58,359 nt of DNA. Source: Rhodothermales bacterium (lineage in GTDB: Bacteria > Bacteroidota > Rhodothermia > Rhodothermales > Bin80). A program made the translations under genes and the position numbers. The stretch spans positions 1 to 58,359 of the forward strand of contig JANQES010000145.1 of the NCBI GenBank assembly GCA_028278205.1, given 5' to 3'. This document shows positions 7,848 to 15,180 of this stretch, in pieces. How positions within the stretch are numbered: the first letter of the stretch is position 1; every line of letters begins with the position of its first letter. The notes beneath the pieces were generated by a model. That model did not search any database. It was not told the DNA's origin and worked only from the letters and a program-made list of their open reading frames with translations.

Positions 7848-8621
7848 ATGAATCCCCTCACCCCCGATCAGCTTGAACACTATCGCCGCGACGGGTACGT
7901 CGTGGTGCCTGATCTGTTGACGGATGAAGAGATCGACCGCTTTGTGGCCTATGAGGCTGCGCCTAAACCGGAAGGCTGGCGGCAAAACCTGCGGCATCAC
8001 GTCGATGATTCATACTGGAAGTACGTCGCCCGGCATCCCAACATCGCCGGGGGCGCGGCCCACCTTCTCGGCGGCGCGCCGATGATCGTGCAGACGATGT
8101 ATCTGGAGAAGAAGCCGGCGGGCGACGCCGGCCTCGGCGGCGCGGGCGTGGCGCTTCATCAAGACCTGCATTACCTGCCCTGCGAGCCGGAGACGCTCAT
8201 GGCCTGCTGGATCGCCCTGAGCGATACCGACGCCGAAAACGGCGGCCTCTGCGTGGTGCCGGGCAGCCATCGCCACGGGCTTTACAGCACCCACAAAAAC
8301 CCGAATGCGAAAGAGCATGACGCCTGGGAAATCGACTATCTGATGCGAGACCGCGCCGGCAACGAATGGACCCGGCGTATGTATTCGTTCGAAATCGACG
8401 GCCTCGACCACGACGATGTGGTGAAGCTGACGGTGCCCAGAGGCAGCGGCGTTTTCTTCGACGGGCACACCATCCACGGCTCCTACGCCAACCGCTCTCG
8501 CAACCGCGCGCGCCGCGCTTTCGCGGTGCATTTCGTCCGAGAAGGCTCCTGGCTCTTCCGCGCCGACGTGCAGGCGCTGACGCCAGCACTGGGAGGACTC
8601 GGTGAAGTGATCGAGAATTGA
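7848..8621 (+). CDS. Phytanoyl-CoA dioxygenase (PhyH) family Fe(II)/2-oxoglutarate oxygenase
   Basis: 257 residues. It opens with the family's typical YRRDGYVVVPDLLTDEEID. The metal ligands are visible as HQDLHYLPC (His-x-Asp) and the distal His in FFDGHTIHGS. NRARRAFAVHFV supplies the Arg expected to bind 2-oxoglutarate. ACWIALSDTDAENGGLCVVPGSHRHG is the highly conserved strand-turn of the fold. Family members hydroxylate unactivated carbons of lipids, amino acids or secondary metabolites; the substrate cannot be read here. It stands between a repeat array and an M23-like gene, with no clear operon. A second PhyH gene lies at 23.3 kb. Confidence 0.9.
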   Translation: MNPLTPDQLEHYRRDGYVVVPDLLTDEEIDRFVAYEAAPKPEGWRQNLRHHVDDSYWKYVARHPNIAGGAAHLLGGAPMIVQTMYLEKKPAGDAGLGGAGVALHQDLHYLPCEPETLMACWIALSDTDAENGGLCVVPGSHRHGLYSTHKNPNAKEHDAWEIDYLMRDRAGNEWTRRMYSFEIDGLDHDDVVKLTVPRGSGVFFDGHTIHGSYANRSRNRARRAFAVHFVREGSWLFRADVQALTPALGGLGEVIEN

Positions 8622-8701
8622 CAGGGACACTTGAAAAAGGACCCCCTTTTCCAGTACCATACCAATCACTACTTCCTAAAAAATAAAACCCTCTTATAAC
8701 C

Positions 8702-9496
8702 ATGAGCATCTCTATCTCAAAGTGCGTCGGATTTAACTGTCCCAATAAGGCTGGCGACGTGAAAGCGGTGCAGCGCGGGCTCAAAAAAGCTGCTGCGCTG
8801 ACCCTGGATACCCGGCTCGACCCCGGCCCGGTGGATGGCTTCAGCGGCGTGGGCACCGAAGGCGCCATCGAACGCTTCCAGCGCCGCCTGGGTATGCGCA
8901 AGCCCGACGCCAAAATCGATCCGGGCGGCTACACACTCCGGCGCCTGAACGCGTTGCTGGCTATCGACAGCGTGGACATGACGTTTCCCTTTTCTAAATC
9001 CTCTAAGTTTCCCTTCCACGGCGCAGGCGCGGGGATGCGCGCCTTCGGAGCACGACGCTCCGGCGGAGCGCGCGCGCACGCAGGCATCGACCTCTACTTC
9101 CCCGACTTCACCGACGTGCTGGCGGTAGCCGACGGCGTCGTGACACGCGGCCCGTACGACTTTTACCTCCGAACACGGGCTATCGAGATCGACCACGGCG
9201 CGTTCATCGCGCGCTACGGCGAGGTCGCCCCCGACAACCCACCGCCCGTCAAAGACGGCGACACGGTGAAAAAGGGCCAGAAGATCGGCCGGGTTGGCAT
9301 TCTTAAGAAAAAAAATGGGAGACGCCTCGGCGTGCCGTCGATGATGCTGCATTTTGAGATGTACGACAAGACACAGACCGGAAAGCTCACGCGGGCTGCG
9401 GGCACGTCTGCCCGGAATGAAAACGGCACCCTGTATTACCGCCGCCGCGACCTCATCGACCCGACAGGCTTCATCGCGCGCGCGCCGCTGCCCTGA
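8702..9496 (+). CDS. Peptidoglycan-binding domain plus degenerate M23 (LytM-like) protein
   Basis: 264 residues without a signal peptide. Residues about 18-80 look like a PG_binding_1 domain (GDVKAVQRGLKK, GPVDGFSGVGTEGAIERFQ). Residues about 125-235 carry an M23 beta-fold with the zinc ligands HAGIDLYF (His and Asp) and the last His in MLHFEMYD. Two residues needed for endopeptidase catalysis appear replaced: the His of the usual YxHLS is Gly (IARYGEVAP), and the first His of HLHFE is Met (MMLHFE). Many proteins with RYGE...MLHFE signatures exist, so this is probably a subfamily trait. The role may be cell-wall binding or an altered hydrolase. Confidence 0.8.
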   Translation: MSISISKCVGFNCPNKAGDVKAVQRGLKKAAALTLDTRLDPGPVDGFSGVGTEGAIERFQRRLGMRKPDAKIDPGGYTLRRLNALLAIDSVDMTFPFSKSSKFPFHGAGAGMRAFGARRSGGARAHAGIDLYFPDFTDVLAVADGVVTRGPYDFYLRTRAIEIDHGAFIARYGEVAPDNPPPVKDGDTVKKGQKIGRVGILKKKNGRRLGVPSMMLHFEMYDKTQTGKLTRAAGTSARNENGTLYYRRRDLIDPTGFIARAPLP

Positions 9497-9501
9497 AACG
9501 G

Positions 9502-9560
9502 ATTGCGTACTGCGTCCTTCGTAGTGCGTCAGGGTGCTTCAAATACGCAGCACGCAATAC
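9502..9560. repeat. Inverted repeat of GCGTACTGCG / CGCAGCACGC words
   Basis: ATTGCGTACTGCGTCC at 9502-9517 and the following TAGTGCGTC face TACGCAGCACGCAAT at 9544-9558. It starts a few bases after the stop of the M23-like gene and could form a hairpin in its 3' UTR. Confidence 0.7.
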
Positions 9561-9615
9561 ACACCGCCTGGACAAAGCGGGACCGCCTATCCCCGATGCT
9601 GTCCCTGCGTGTCTT

Positions 9616-9699
9616 ATGAATTTTGACACGCCAACGCGGATAAGGATGAGGCAGGTTGGCCTGGCTCAAGCCTTACCGAATTTGACGGTCAAAATTCAT
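9616..9699. repeat. 84-bp MITE-like element, copy 3
   Basis: ATGAATTTTGAC (9616-9627) and GTCAAAATTCAT (9688-9699) are perfect 12-bp inverted ends. The right end touches the TAA stop (9699-9701) of the metallophosphoesterase, so the element sits exactly at a gene 3' boundary. Confidence 0.87.
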
Positions 9700-10445
9700 T
9701 AGCGCACAGCACTGCGCTCCAGCCGTTCGAGCATCGCTGCTTCGGATGGGGGCTGCAGGACGTTTCCTTCGGCAAACTCCTCAGCCTGCGGATAGGCCGT
9801 GGCACGGATGCGTTCAGCCGCCGCTTGAAGATCGTAGGCGGTACGACGCAGCGCCACGCCGGGGCCGAGCAACAGCCAGTAGGCGCCCGGCTCTCCAAAC
9901 GGCATGCCCACACTCCCCGCATTGACGACGCGGACGGCGCCGACCGCGCGGTCGAACGGCATGTGCGTGTGCCCGCAGATCACCAACGCCGTATCGACCG
10001 GCTCGAAGATCGGCAGGAGGCGGTCCTCCGGCGTGAGGCGGGTGAAAATCTCGGTGTCGCTACGCGGCGTGGCATGGCAAAAGAGCACCGGCCCCAGACC
10101 CGGAATGTCGAGCCGGAGCGTTTGCGGCCAGCCCGCCAGATGCTGTCTTTGGTCCGAGGAAAGTTGCGCGCCCACCCACCGCATGACCTCGCGAAAGCGC
10201 TCCGGCACGGCTCCGGAATCCTCACCGTCGAGCTGCGCAAGCACCTCCCGCTCGCCGTTGCCCTGGATAAAATGGACGGGGACGTCGAGGTCCAGCAGCG
10301 CGGCAAGCGCCTCCCGCGACATCGGGCCGGGCAAAACATCCCCACCGACGACGATTTGATCGACCGCCTCCGCCCGGACGTCCCGGAGAACCGCCTCCAA
10401 CGCCGGGAGGTTGCCGTGGATGTCATAAATAGCTGCGATGCGCAT
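9699..10445 (-). CDS. Metallophosphoesterase (YfcE/MJ0936-like, calcineurin fold)
   Basis: 248 residues with all five blocks of the calcineurin-like phosphoesterase family: IYDIHGNLPALEAV (Asp-x-His), VVGGDVLPGP (Gly-Asp), IQGNGERE (Asn), FCHATPRSD (His) and CGHTHMPFDR (Gly-His-x-His). These ligate two metal ions. The short Asp-Ile-His-Gly-Asn type with few insertions is typical of YfcE-like phosphodiesterases or DNA-repair-exonuclease-like predicted phosphatases; the substrate is unknown. Asn-Gly-Glu stands where Asn-His-Asp is usual in classical enzymes, a substitution also common in this subfamily. The stop is in contact with a MITE-like element. Confidence 0.88.
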   Translation of the reverse strand: MRIAAIYDIHGNLPALEAVLRDVRAEAVDQIVVGGDVLPGPMSREALAALLDLDVPVHFIQGNGEREVLAQLDGEDSGAVPERFREVMRWVGAQLSSDQRQHLAGWPQTLRLDIPGLGPVLFCHATPRSDTEIFTRLTPEDRLLPIFEPVDTALVICGHTHMPFDRAVGAVRVVNAGSVGMPFGEPGAYWLLLGPGVALRRTAYDLQAAAERIRATAYPQAEEFAEGNVLQPPSEAAMLERLERSAVR

Positions 10446-10455
10446 GGCTGCTTTT

Positions 10456-10739
10456 TTAACTCAAATCGAGGTCTCGCTTTGCCGCGGCGATGCGGTCTGC
10501 AATATCGTCGAGCGATAAAGGCTTGAGCGCCCCGTAACTCTCGGCGATGGGACGGGTGATTTCCCAGGCTTGCCAGACCCTGGACTGCTCGGCAATCAGG
10601 ACGGAGACCACGGCCTGCAAGAGGTTCTTCCGCCTGAGGAAAATGACGGTGTACTCCTCCTGGAAGGGTTCTTCAAGAATACTGAGTTGCGGATGATCAA
10701 GAGGATGTTGGGACGTTCCCGCAATCTTGTGTCAAGCAT
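10456..10739 (-). pseudogene. Short coding remnant of unknown family, probably frameshifted near its 5' end
   Basis: A minus-strand frame ending at TAA (10456-10458) reads about 90 codons with strong G/C bias in third positions, as in real genes of this genome: LSILEEPFQEEYTVIFLRRK, then VVSVLIAEQSRVWQAWEIT and LSLDDIADRIAAAKRDLDLS. It has no ATG, GTG or TTG at a sensible place; an in-frame TGA lies at 10732-10734. A start ATG at 10739 is in another frame (MLDTRLRERPNILL), so one indel would join the two. I do not recognise the family. It directly precedes the metallophosphoesterase gene (11 bases), so a two-gene unit is possible. An alternative is an intact small gene with an unusual start codon. 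Confidence 0.4.
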
Positions 10740-10802
10740 TTTCAGTACCCCCTTCCTGTGTTTCAGTTGATGACAACTCCAAATCCGAAAAGGATAGTGA
10801 TC

Positions 10803-10853
10803 GAAAAGGGTTGATACCTGTCCGACACGGTCGATCGGGTATCAACCCTTTTC
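10803..10853 (-). terminator. Strong hairpin, probable terminator
   Basis: GAAAAGGGTTGATACC (10803-10818) and GGTATCAACCCTTTTC (10838-10853) form a perfect 16-bp stem with a 19-base loop, with A/T at its foot as in intrinsic terminators. It overlaps the stop of the tiny frame at 10852-10932. Confidence 0.65.
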
Positions 10854-10932
10854 ATGTAGCCATACGTAAAGAAGCAACGAATTGGCTCAAACCATTACCC
10901 GATTGAAACATCTTGACATTCTCCTGTGACAT
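10852..10932 (-). CDS. Possible 26-residue ORF starting like an NTF2/SnoaL-family protein
   Basis: A good ribosome binding site (AAGGGAGAG) stands six bases before ATG 10932. The peptide starts MSQENVKMFQSGNG and stops after 26 codons inside the terminator hairpin. MSQENVE-type openings are common in SnoaL/NTF2-like proteins, so this may be the 5' stub of a gene truncated next to the attC site. It may also be an untranslated leader. It lies just beyond the attC site in the reading direction. Confidence 0.3.
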   Translation of the reverse strand: MSQENVKMFQSGNGLSQFVASLRMAT

Positions 10933-10960
10933 GGGCTCTCCCTTCTTATTTCGTTTTGCT

Positions 10961-11024
10961 GCTTAACGAATAAGCTCAGCCGCCGGACGCGCTAGCGGAC
11001 GGTCGGCTGAAGCGGGGGTTAGGC
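10961..11024 (-). other. Integron attC recombination site
   Basis: Read on the minus strand, the site opens with GCCTAAC (R'', fits RYYYAAC) and closes 64 bases later with GTTAAGC (R', fits GTTRRRY). Between them CTTCAGCCG and CGGCTGAGCTT form the imperfect inner L''/L' pairing with an extra base on one side, as in folded attC sites. It lies 18 bases after the stop of the minus-strand lipoprotein gene, the place expected for a cassette's attC. No integrase gene is in the window, so this would be an integrase-less attC (CALIN-like) or the edge of a larger array. Confidence 0.65.
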
Positions 11025-11041
11025 CTCGCCCTTGTTCTCCG

Positions 11042-11836
11042 TTATTCGCATTTTCTTAAGGCTAGCGAGGTATGCGTAAAATCTTTCACTTCACTCGGCC
11101 CCTTGTGGATAATTTGTCCGCATTCATATTTTGATCTAGGACTATACCAAGTTACTCTCACCTTGAGTCTTGAGAATTCATTCGTTGACTTATCAAAATA
11201 CATCTCTACAACCTCACCTGCCCAATAAATGGCGTTTAGAGGCGTAGATTTATCTGTGACGGTAGTGCCTTCACTACAATCAGCATTTCTATAGTCCGAT
11301 AGCCCTCTTTCCTTTCCTGACTCACATACCTCACTGAATGTAACCCATCCGCTTTTCCGCATGAACCTTGGTAGATAGTCATCCTGCGCAGCATCGTCCG
11401 GTCTTGAGAAAATCATTCTTACATCGGCGTTGACATCATTCTTACCTTCGATGATCATCCGTTCACTATTGAAGCTGATAGTACCCGCCAACCAAATTGC
11501 TCCTGAAGCCCTCTCAATTTCTATGTGATCGCGTTGAACCGTAAAGCTCATCTCTGACTCGCCATTCGCTATAATAACCGTTCCATTCTGCAGAAAATCA
11601 AAGTCAAGCCCCGTCCCCAAGTCAAGTTTATTTCCGTCTACATAACCCTCCTTCATGATCCAATTTCCCATGATCCTGTCACTAATAGACGTTTGCTTCG
11701 CGGCGTGTCCTTCAGCCTGTCCGTAACTTGTTGATTCACTGGAGCATCCGAGTACGAAGATGCATAAGAGTGATACCGAAATGGGCAACAGGCCCGTATT
11801 AAGTGGTTTTTGAGAGATGAAGTCGGCTCTTATCAT
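11042..11836 (-). CDS. Putative lipoprotein of unknown function (cassette-borne)
   Basis: 264 residues. A hydrophobic segment followed by the lipobox VLGC (around residue 31) predicts a lipoprotein. The mature part contains GNWIMKEGYVDGNKLDLGTG and FDFLQNGTVIIANGESEMSF, the pattern of small lipocalin-like or copper-resistance-like beta-barrels that start with G.W. A C-terminal half with paired Cys follows (SEVCESGKERG, YRNADCSEGT, KYECGQIIH). I recognise no family with confidence. Codon use is clearly AT-richer than the flanks, suggesting transfer. It ends 18 bases before the attC site and begins 65 bases after the ankyrin gene, so both probably share one cassette. Confidence 0.7.
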   Translation of the reverse strand: MIRADFISQKPLNTGLLPISVSLLCIFVLGCSSESTSYGQAEGHAAKQTSISDRIMGNWIMKEGYVDGNKLDLGTGLDFDFLQNGTVIIANGESEMSFTVQRDHIEIERASGAIWLAGTISFNSERMIIEGKNDVNADVRMIFSRPDDAAQDDYLPRFMRKSGWVTFSEVCESGKERGLSDYRNADCSEGTTVTDKSTPLNAIYWAGEVVEMYFDKSTNEFSRLKVRVTWYSPRSKYECGQIIHKGPSEVKDFTHTSLALRKCE

Positions 11837-11900
11837 GACTCTTTACGGCTTATTGGGTGACATCGTCATCGTGGAACGTACTAGAATTTAAAGATTATTG

Positions 11901-12845
11901 CTACCCTTTACCTATACTTGTTCTATCTCTTATCAGTTGAGCGCTAACCACCTTCCAGTGACCGTCTATACGTCGATACGTTATATTGCTTTCTGCATGA
12001 TGCGTTATGTGACCTTGCAAGAAGGATCTTGGTGGAGCATATAAGTGCAGGATTACTCTATATGTGCGTGTCATTCCGTCAGAGCTTTCACTCTTGCTCA
12101 ATATCTCAAGCTTCTTACCGACAAATTCTCCTAAGTGATCAAATCTCCATTTTGATCGCCCTCTATAATAGAGTTTATGACCCAATAAATCCTTCATCAT
12201 TTGCAAAGACGATGGATGAGCATTCCTTTCAGCTAGCATTTGAGAAATTGCTTCGTAACCACTTTTTTCCGCATAATCAATGGCTGTCATACCATCATTG
12301 TCTTTTGCCGATACGTTAACACCGTTGTCCACCAACACCTCCACAACTCTGGCGTATCCATTACTTGCAACATCCATCAAAGGAGTTATTCCTGCACTGT
12401 CCCTTGAATTCATCTCCGCTCCTTGCTCTATTAAAAACCTTGTTACCGCACCATCACTTGCATGGTGCAGAGGATTCTTGCCCTTGCTATCTCTAAGAGT
12501 AACATCCGCACCGCTTTCAACCAAATATCGAGCAATCACTACATTTCTTGCTCTCATTAGCGCAGTCTTGCCATCCTTATCTGGGAGATCCACAGTTGCA
12601 CCATTCTTAACGAGTAGCTCTACCACCTCCAACTTCCCGTTACTTGCAGATATGGAAAGAGGGGTCCATCCATCTTCCGTTATGAAGTCCACCTCAGCAC
12701 CGGCCTCTAAAGCCGAGGTCACTGTCTTGAGATTACCTGCCTGAGCGCCTTCCCAAAGCTTCTGCTGGGGGTCAGTACAGGAGGTAAGTAAGGTTGAACA
12801 CACAAGCATGGACAACGATACCAAGATCAGGGGTCTTGGAAACAT
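11901..12845 (-). CDS. Ankyrin-repeat lipoprotein (cassette-borne)
   Basis: About 314 residues from the chosen start. The leader MFPRPLILVSLSMLVCSTLL ends in TSC, a lipobox, so the protein should be lipid-anchored. Five ankyrin-type repeats follow (DGWTPLSISASNGKLEVVELL, DGKTALMRARNVVIARYL, KGKNPLHHASDGAVTRFL, AGITPLMDVASNGYARVVEVL, DGMTAIDYAEKSGYEAI), showing the G.TPL...A and VV..LL signatures. A C-terminal domain of about 110 residues ends YRRIDGHWKVVSAQLI, similar to the last strands of NTF2-like folds. The frame also permits a start at 12893. Low GC and position beside attC support horizontal origin; a binding or immunity role is possible but not shown. Confidence 0.8.
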   Translation of the reverse strand: MFPRPLILVSLSMLVCSTLLTSCTDPQQKLWEGAQAGNLKTVTSALEAGAEVDFITEDGWTPLSISASNGKLEVVELLVKNGATVDLPDKDGKTALMRARNVVIARYLVESGADVTLRDSKGKNPLHHASDGAVTRFLIEQGAEMNSRDSAGITPLMDVASNGYARVVEVLVDNGVNVSAKDNDGMTAIDYAEKSGYEAISQMLAERNAHPSSLQMMKDLLGHKLYYRGRSKWRFDHLGEFVGKKLEILSKSESSDGMTRTYRVILHLYAPPRSFLQGHITHHAESNITYRRIDGHWKVVSAQLIRDRTSIGKG

Positions 12846-12907
12846 CAGAACTTCAAGTGATTCTACAAACTTCAAAGTAAACATGGCATACATGCAGTTG
12901 CGTTTAG

Positions 12908-13028
12908 AGGCCTAACCGATGAATCCCCCTGTCTCGAAGCGATAACACCCCGAAATCGCCGGAGGATATCCTCTCAATAATCTAACATTTCCCACCGAAA
13001 GAACAAGCCAACATCCGTTAGCGTCACC
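12908..13028 (-). other. Possible second, degenerate attC (cassette entry junction)
   Basis: On the minus strand a GGTTAGGC core (R'-like, at 12910-12917) precedes the ankyrin gene and, about 100 bases earlier, CGCTAACGG lies at the stop of the heparinase-like gene. GATG/CATC next to the cores could pair as L''/L'. The R'' core departs from RYYYAAC, so the call is weak. If real, the pair 12908-13028 and 10961-11024 brackets one two-gene cassette of about 1.95 kb. Confidence 0.3.
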
Positions 13029-15078
13029 CCAAAAAGATCTCAAACTCAGGCAACACACCCCGGTCGGTGATGCGGCAGCGGGCGCGGTGCTGGTCGTTTC
13101 GCAGTTCGATTTCAAAGACGCCCGCGTCGTCCGGCTGGATCTCGGCGGCAGCCGTCTCGTCACGTCTCCTTACTGGGATCAAGACGGTGATCAGCAGCGG
13201 ATCGTGCCGGGCTTCCCGGGTCTCGACGGCGGCAAAGGGGTGTTTTTGGGCGGTTTCTTGGGGGATGGGAAGCTGCGCCACGGTGAACGCCACCGGCCCC
13301 TGGCTGGCGGCAAAACCGTGCAGAACGGCGTTCGGGCGGATGCTTCGGAAGCCGCCCGCCTCAGCCTCAAGGCGTCCCTGGCCGTCGAGGTTGTAGCCGA
13401 AGAAACGGGCCGCTAAGCGCGACGGCTCGGCGCGTTTGACGACTTTGTCGAGCACGAGCAGGGCCGGCAGCGTGTGCAACACGACGACGGTGCGCGTGAC
13501 GGATTGCACATCTGGCAGCGCCAACTGATAGGCAGGGGTGGCGTCGCCGGCCCAGAAGAAGTAGCCGTCGCGCTCGCCTTGCCGAACGATGGAGGCCCTG
13601 GCATCCGACGGGTTGGTGCCTTCGGAGCCGTCGTGGTACTCATGGCCCTGCCCGTCGATCAGGAGGGCGCTGTGACCTGCCGTGGTGCGCATCATCCAGG
13701 CCGGATCGCTGAAGCTGTAGGGCGGGCGGTAGGGGTCGGTGACGAGTTGCTCGCCGTAGCATTTGACGATGAGGCTGTTGCGGTCGGCGTGTTCGTGGTT
13801 GGCCGGGCCGCCGCTGCGCATCGCCACGACGAGGTCGTCTGCCGTGTAGCCGGTGCGCCCGACGATCCAGTCGAGGTCGGAGCGCCAGAGGTGGGGGCGG
13901 GCCTCCGGCGGCGCCGCCTCGACGTCCGGGCGATACCAGATCAGCGACCAGAGGTCGTGGGCGCGGCTCATCCGGTGGCCGAACCATTGCGCCTGCCGGT
14001 CTTGCATCCGCCGGGCAATCCAGAACGGCACCGCCGAGCGCATCCCGTTGCCCGCATCGCCGAAGTTGACGATGGCGTATGGGTCGGCGCGCGTGGGCAG
14101 GGTCATCTCCCGCATAAAATCGACAAAACCCGGCCAGTTGATTTCGTCGAAGAGGTCGGTATTGTGGAAGCGCTGGAGGACGTCGGTGGCCTGGGCGAGG
14201 TGGCTGGAGGTGTAGTCGGCGTAGGAGATGTTTTCGTCGTAGGAGCCGTCGCGGGCGTAGAGGTGGCGGAAGCTGCGGAGGCTGAAGACGGCCTGCTCCA
14301 GCCACCGCACCGTGTCGTCGTTGGATCCAAATTCTTGCTCGTAGACGACGGCGCCGATAGCCAGCGCCGAGGCGGGCACAGCCTTGAGGTTCGTCCGATC
14401 CAGGATGCGCGGCCAGTTCGAGAGGTCGAGCCGGTCGCCGGGGCGATGCTCGAAGTAGGTGCTCGTCTCGTCCATCGTCCAGCCGACGACCCGGTCGGGA
14501 TAGCGCATGCCGTAGATCGACAGGAAACACGCCTCGCAGCCGCGTTCGCCCATCACCCGCACCCAGTCACGCCGTTCCTGATCCTCCACCAGATCGCCGA
14601 GCCAATCCGCACAAAGCGCCACCGCCACCACCGACGACGACGCTCGCTGGATGCCGACGACGTGCCGGCCCGCTTCGAGGAAATAATCCCACTTCGGGAA
14701 TTTCATCATCGCGCGGATCAAATCCGCCGCCAGTTCGCCCGACGCCCGGTCGCCGGTCATCGCATAATAAAAAGCCAGATTCGGCGCCGTCACCCCGAGG
14801 CGGCGGATGTCGAAGAGATGATCGTTGTACCGCACCTCCGATTCAATAAAACGCCGCTCCGCCCCACGATCAATCGACGCCAGTTCATCCCGAAGCGACG
14901 CAAACGCCGGATCTCCGGCGAAGCGCGCGCGGAGGCCCGCCAGATCCTCACCATCGAAAAAAAGACCGTACGTGAGCCCTTCGAGCGTTGCCGGCGGCAT
15001 GACAGCAGCCAGCCGCGAGCAAAGCAGCACACCAGGGCTCAGCGCAGCCAGATGTAGAAAATCGCGTCGGGAAGGCAT
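13024..15078 (-). CDS. Heparinase II/III-like polysaccharide lyase, Tat-exported
   Basis: 684 residues. The N terminus MPSRRDFLHLAALSPGVLL carries a twin-arginine motif followed by a hydrophobic stretch, so export through Tat is likely. Residues about 50-360 form the helical toroid (NLAFYYAMTGD, GRHVVGIQRASSS, YDENISYADYTSSHLAQATD). The central GGPANHEHADRNSLIVKCYG and DPAWMMRTTAGHSALLIDG are the signature of the heparinase II/III C-terminal beta-sandwich, with the His and Tyr residues used for catalysis and metal binding. The family cleaves uronic-acid polysaccharides by beta-elimination; the exact substrate is unknown. It is the last gene of a minus-strand carbohydrate block; its 3' end touches the cassette boundary. 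Confidence 0.88.
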   Translation of the reverse strand: MPSRRDFLHLAALSPGVLLCSRLAAVMPPATLEGLTYGLFFDGEDLAGLRARFAGDPAFASLRDELASIDRGAERRFIESEVRYNDHLFDIRRLGVTAPNLAFYYAMTGDRASGELAADLIRAMMKFPKWDYFLEAGRHVVGIQRASSSVVAVALCADWLGDLVEDQERRDWVRVMGERGCEACFLSIYGMRYPDRVVGWTMDETSTYFEHRPGDRLDLSNWPRILDRTNLKAVPASALAIGAVVYEQEFGSNDDTVRWLEQAVFSLRSFRHLYARDGSYDENISYADYTSSHLAQATDVLQRFHNTDLFDEINWPGFVDFMREMTLPTRADPYAIVNFGDAGNGMRSAVPFWIARRMQDRQAQWFGHRMSRAHDLWSLIWYRPDVEAAPPEARPHLWRSDLDWIVGRTGYTADDLVVAMRSGGPANHEHADRNSLIVKCYGEQLVTDPYRPPYSFSDPAWMMRTTAGHSALLIDGQGHEYHDGSEGTNPSDARASIVRQGERDGYFFWAGDATPAYQLALPDVQSVTRTVVVLHTLPALLVLDKVVKRAEPSRLAARFFGYNLDGQGRLEAEAGGFRSIRPNAVLHGFAASQGPVAFTVAQLPIPQETAQKHPFAAVETREARHDPLLITVLIPVRRRDETAAAEIQPDDAGVFEIELRNDQHRARCRITDRGVLPEFEIFLG

Positions 15079-15110
15079 GGTAGAATCGATATGTTGTCAA
15101 GTTCGATGAG

Positions 15111-15180
15111 ATACGTGAAGCGTGAAACGTGAGGGTGCTTTGCTCAGGCCTCTCTAAGGACTCCCTCACGTTTCACGAAT
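15111..15180. repeat. Inverted ACGTGAAACG array supplying a stop codon
   Basis: ATACGTGAAGCGTGAAACGTG (15111-15131) faces CCCTCACGTTTCACG (15163-15177). The TGA stop of the MetE-like gene (15173-15175) lies inside the right arm (minus strand CGTGAAACG). A related word family occurs at 49588-49688. Confidence 0.83.

Noticed and set aside
13474..15057. Long plus-strand frame antisense to the heparinase-like gene
   Set aside because: Arg/Val/Gly-rich shadow typical of GC-rich genes; the minus-strand protein has clear family motifs.
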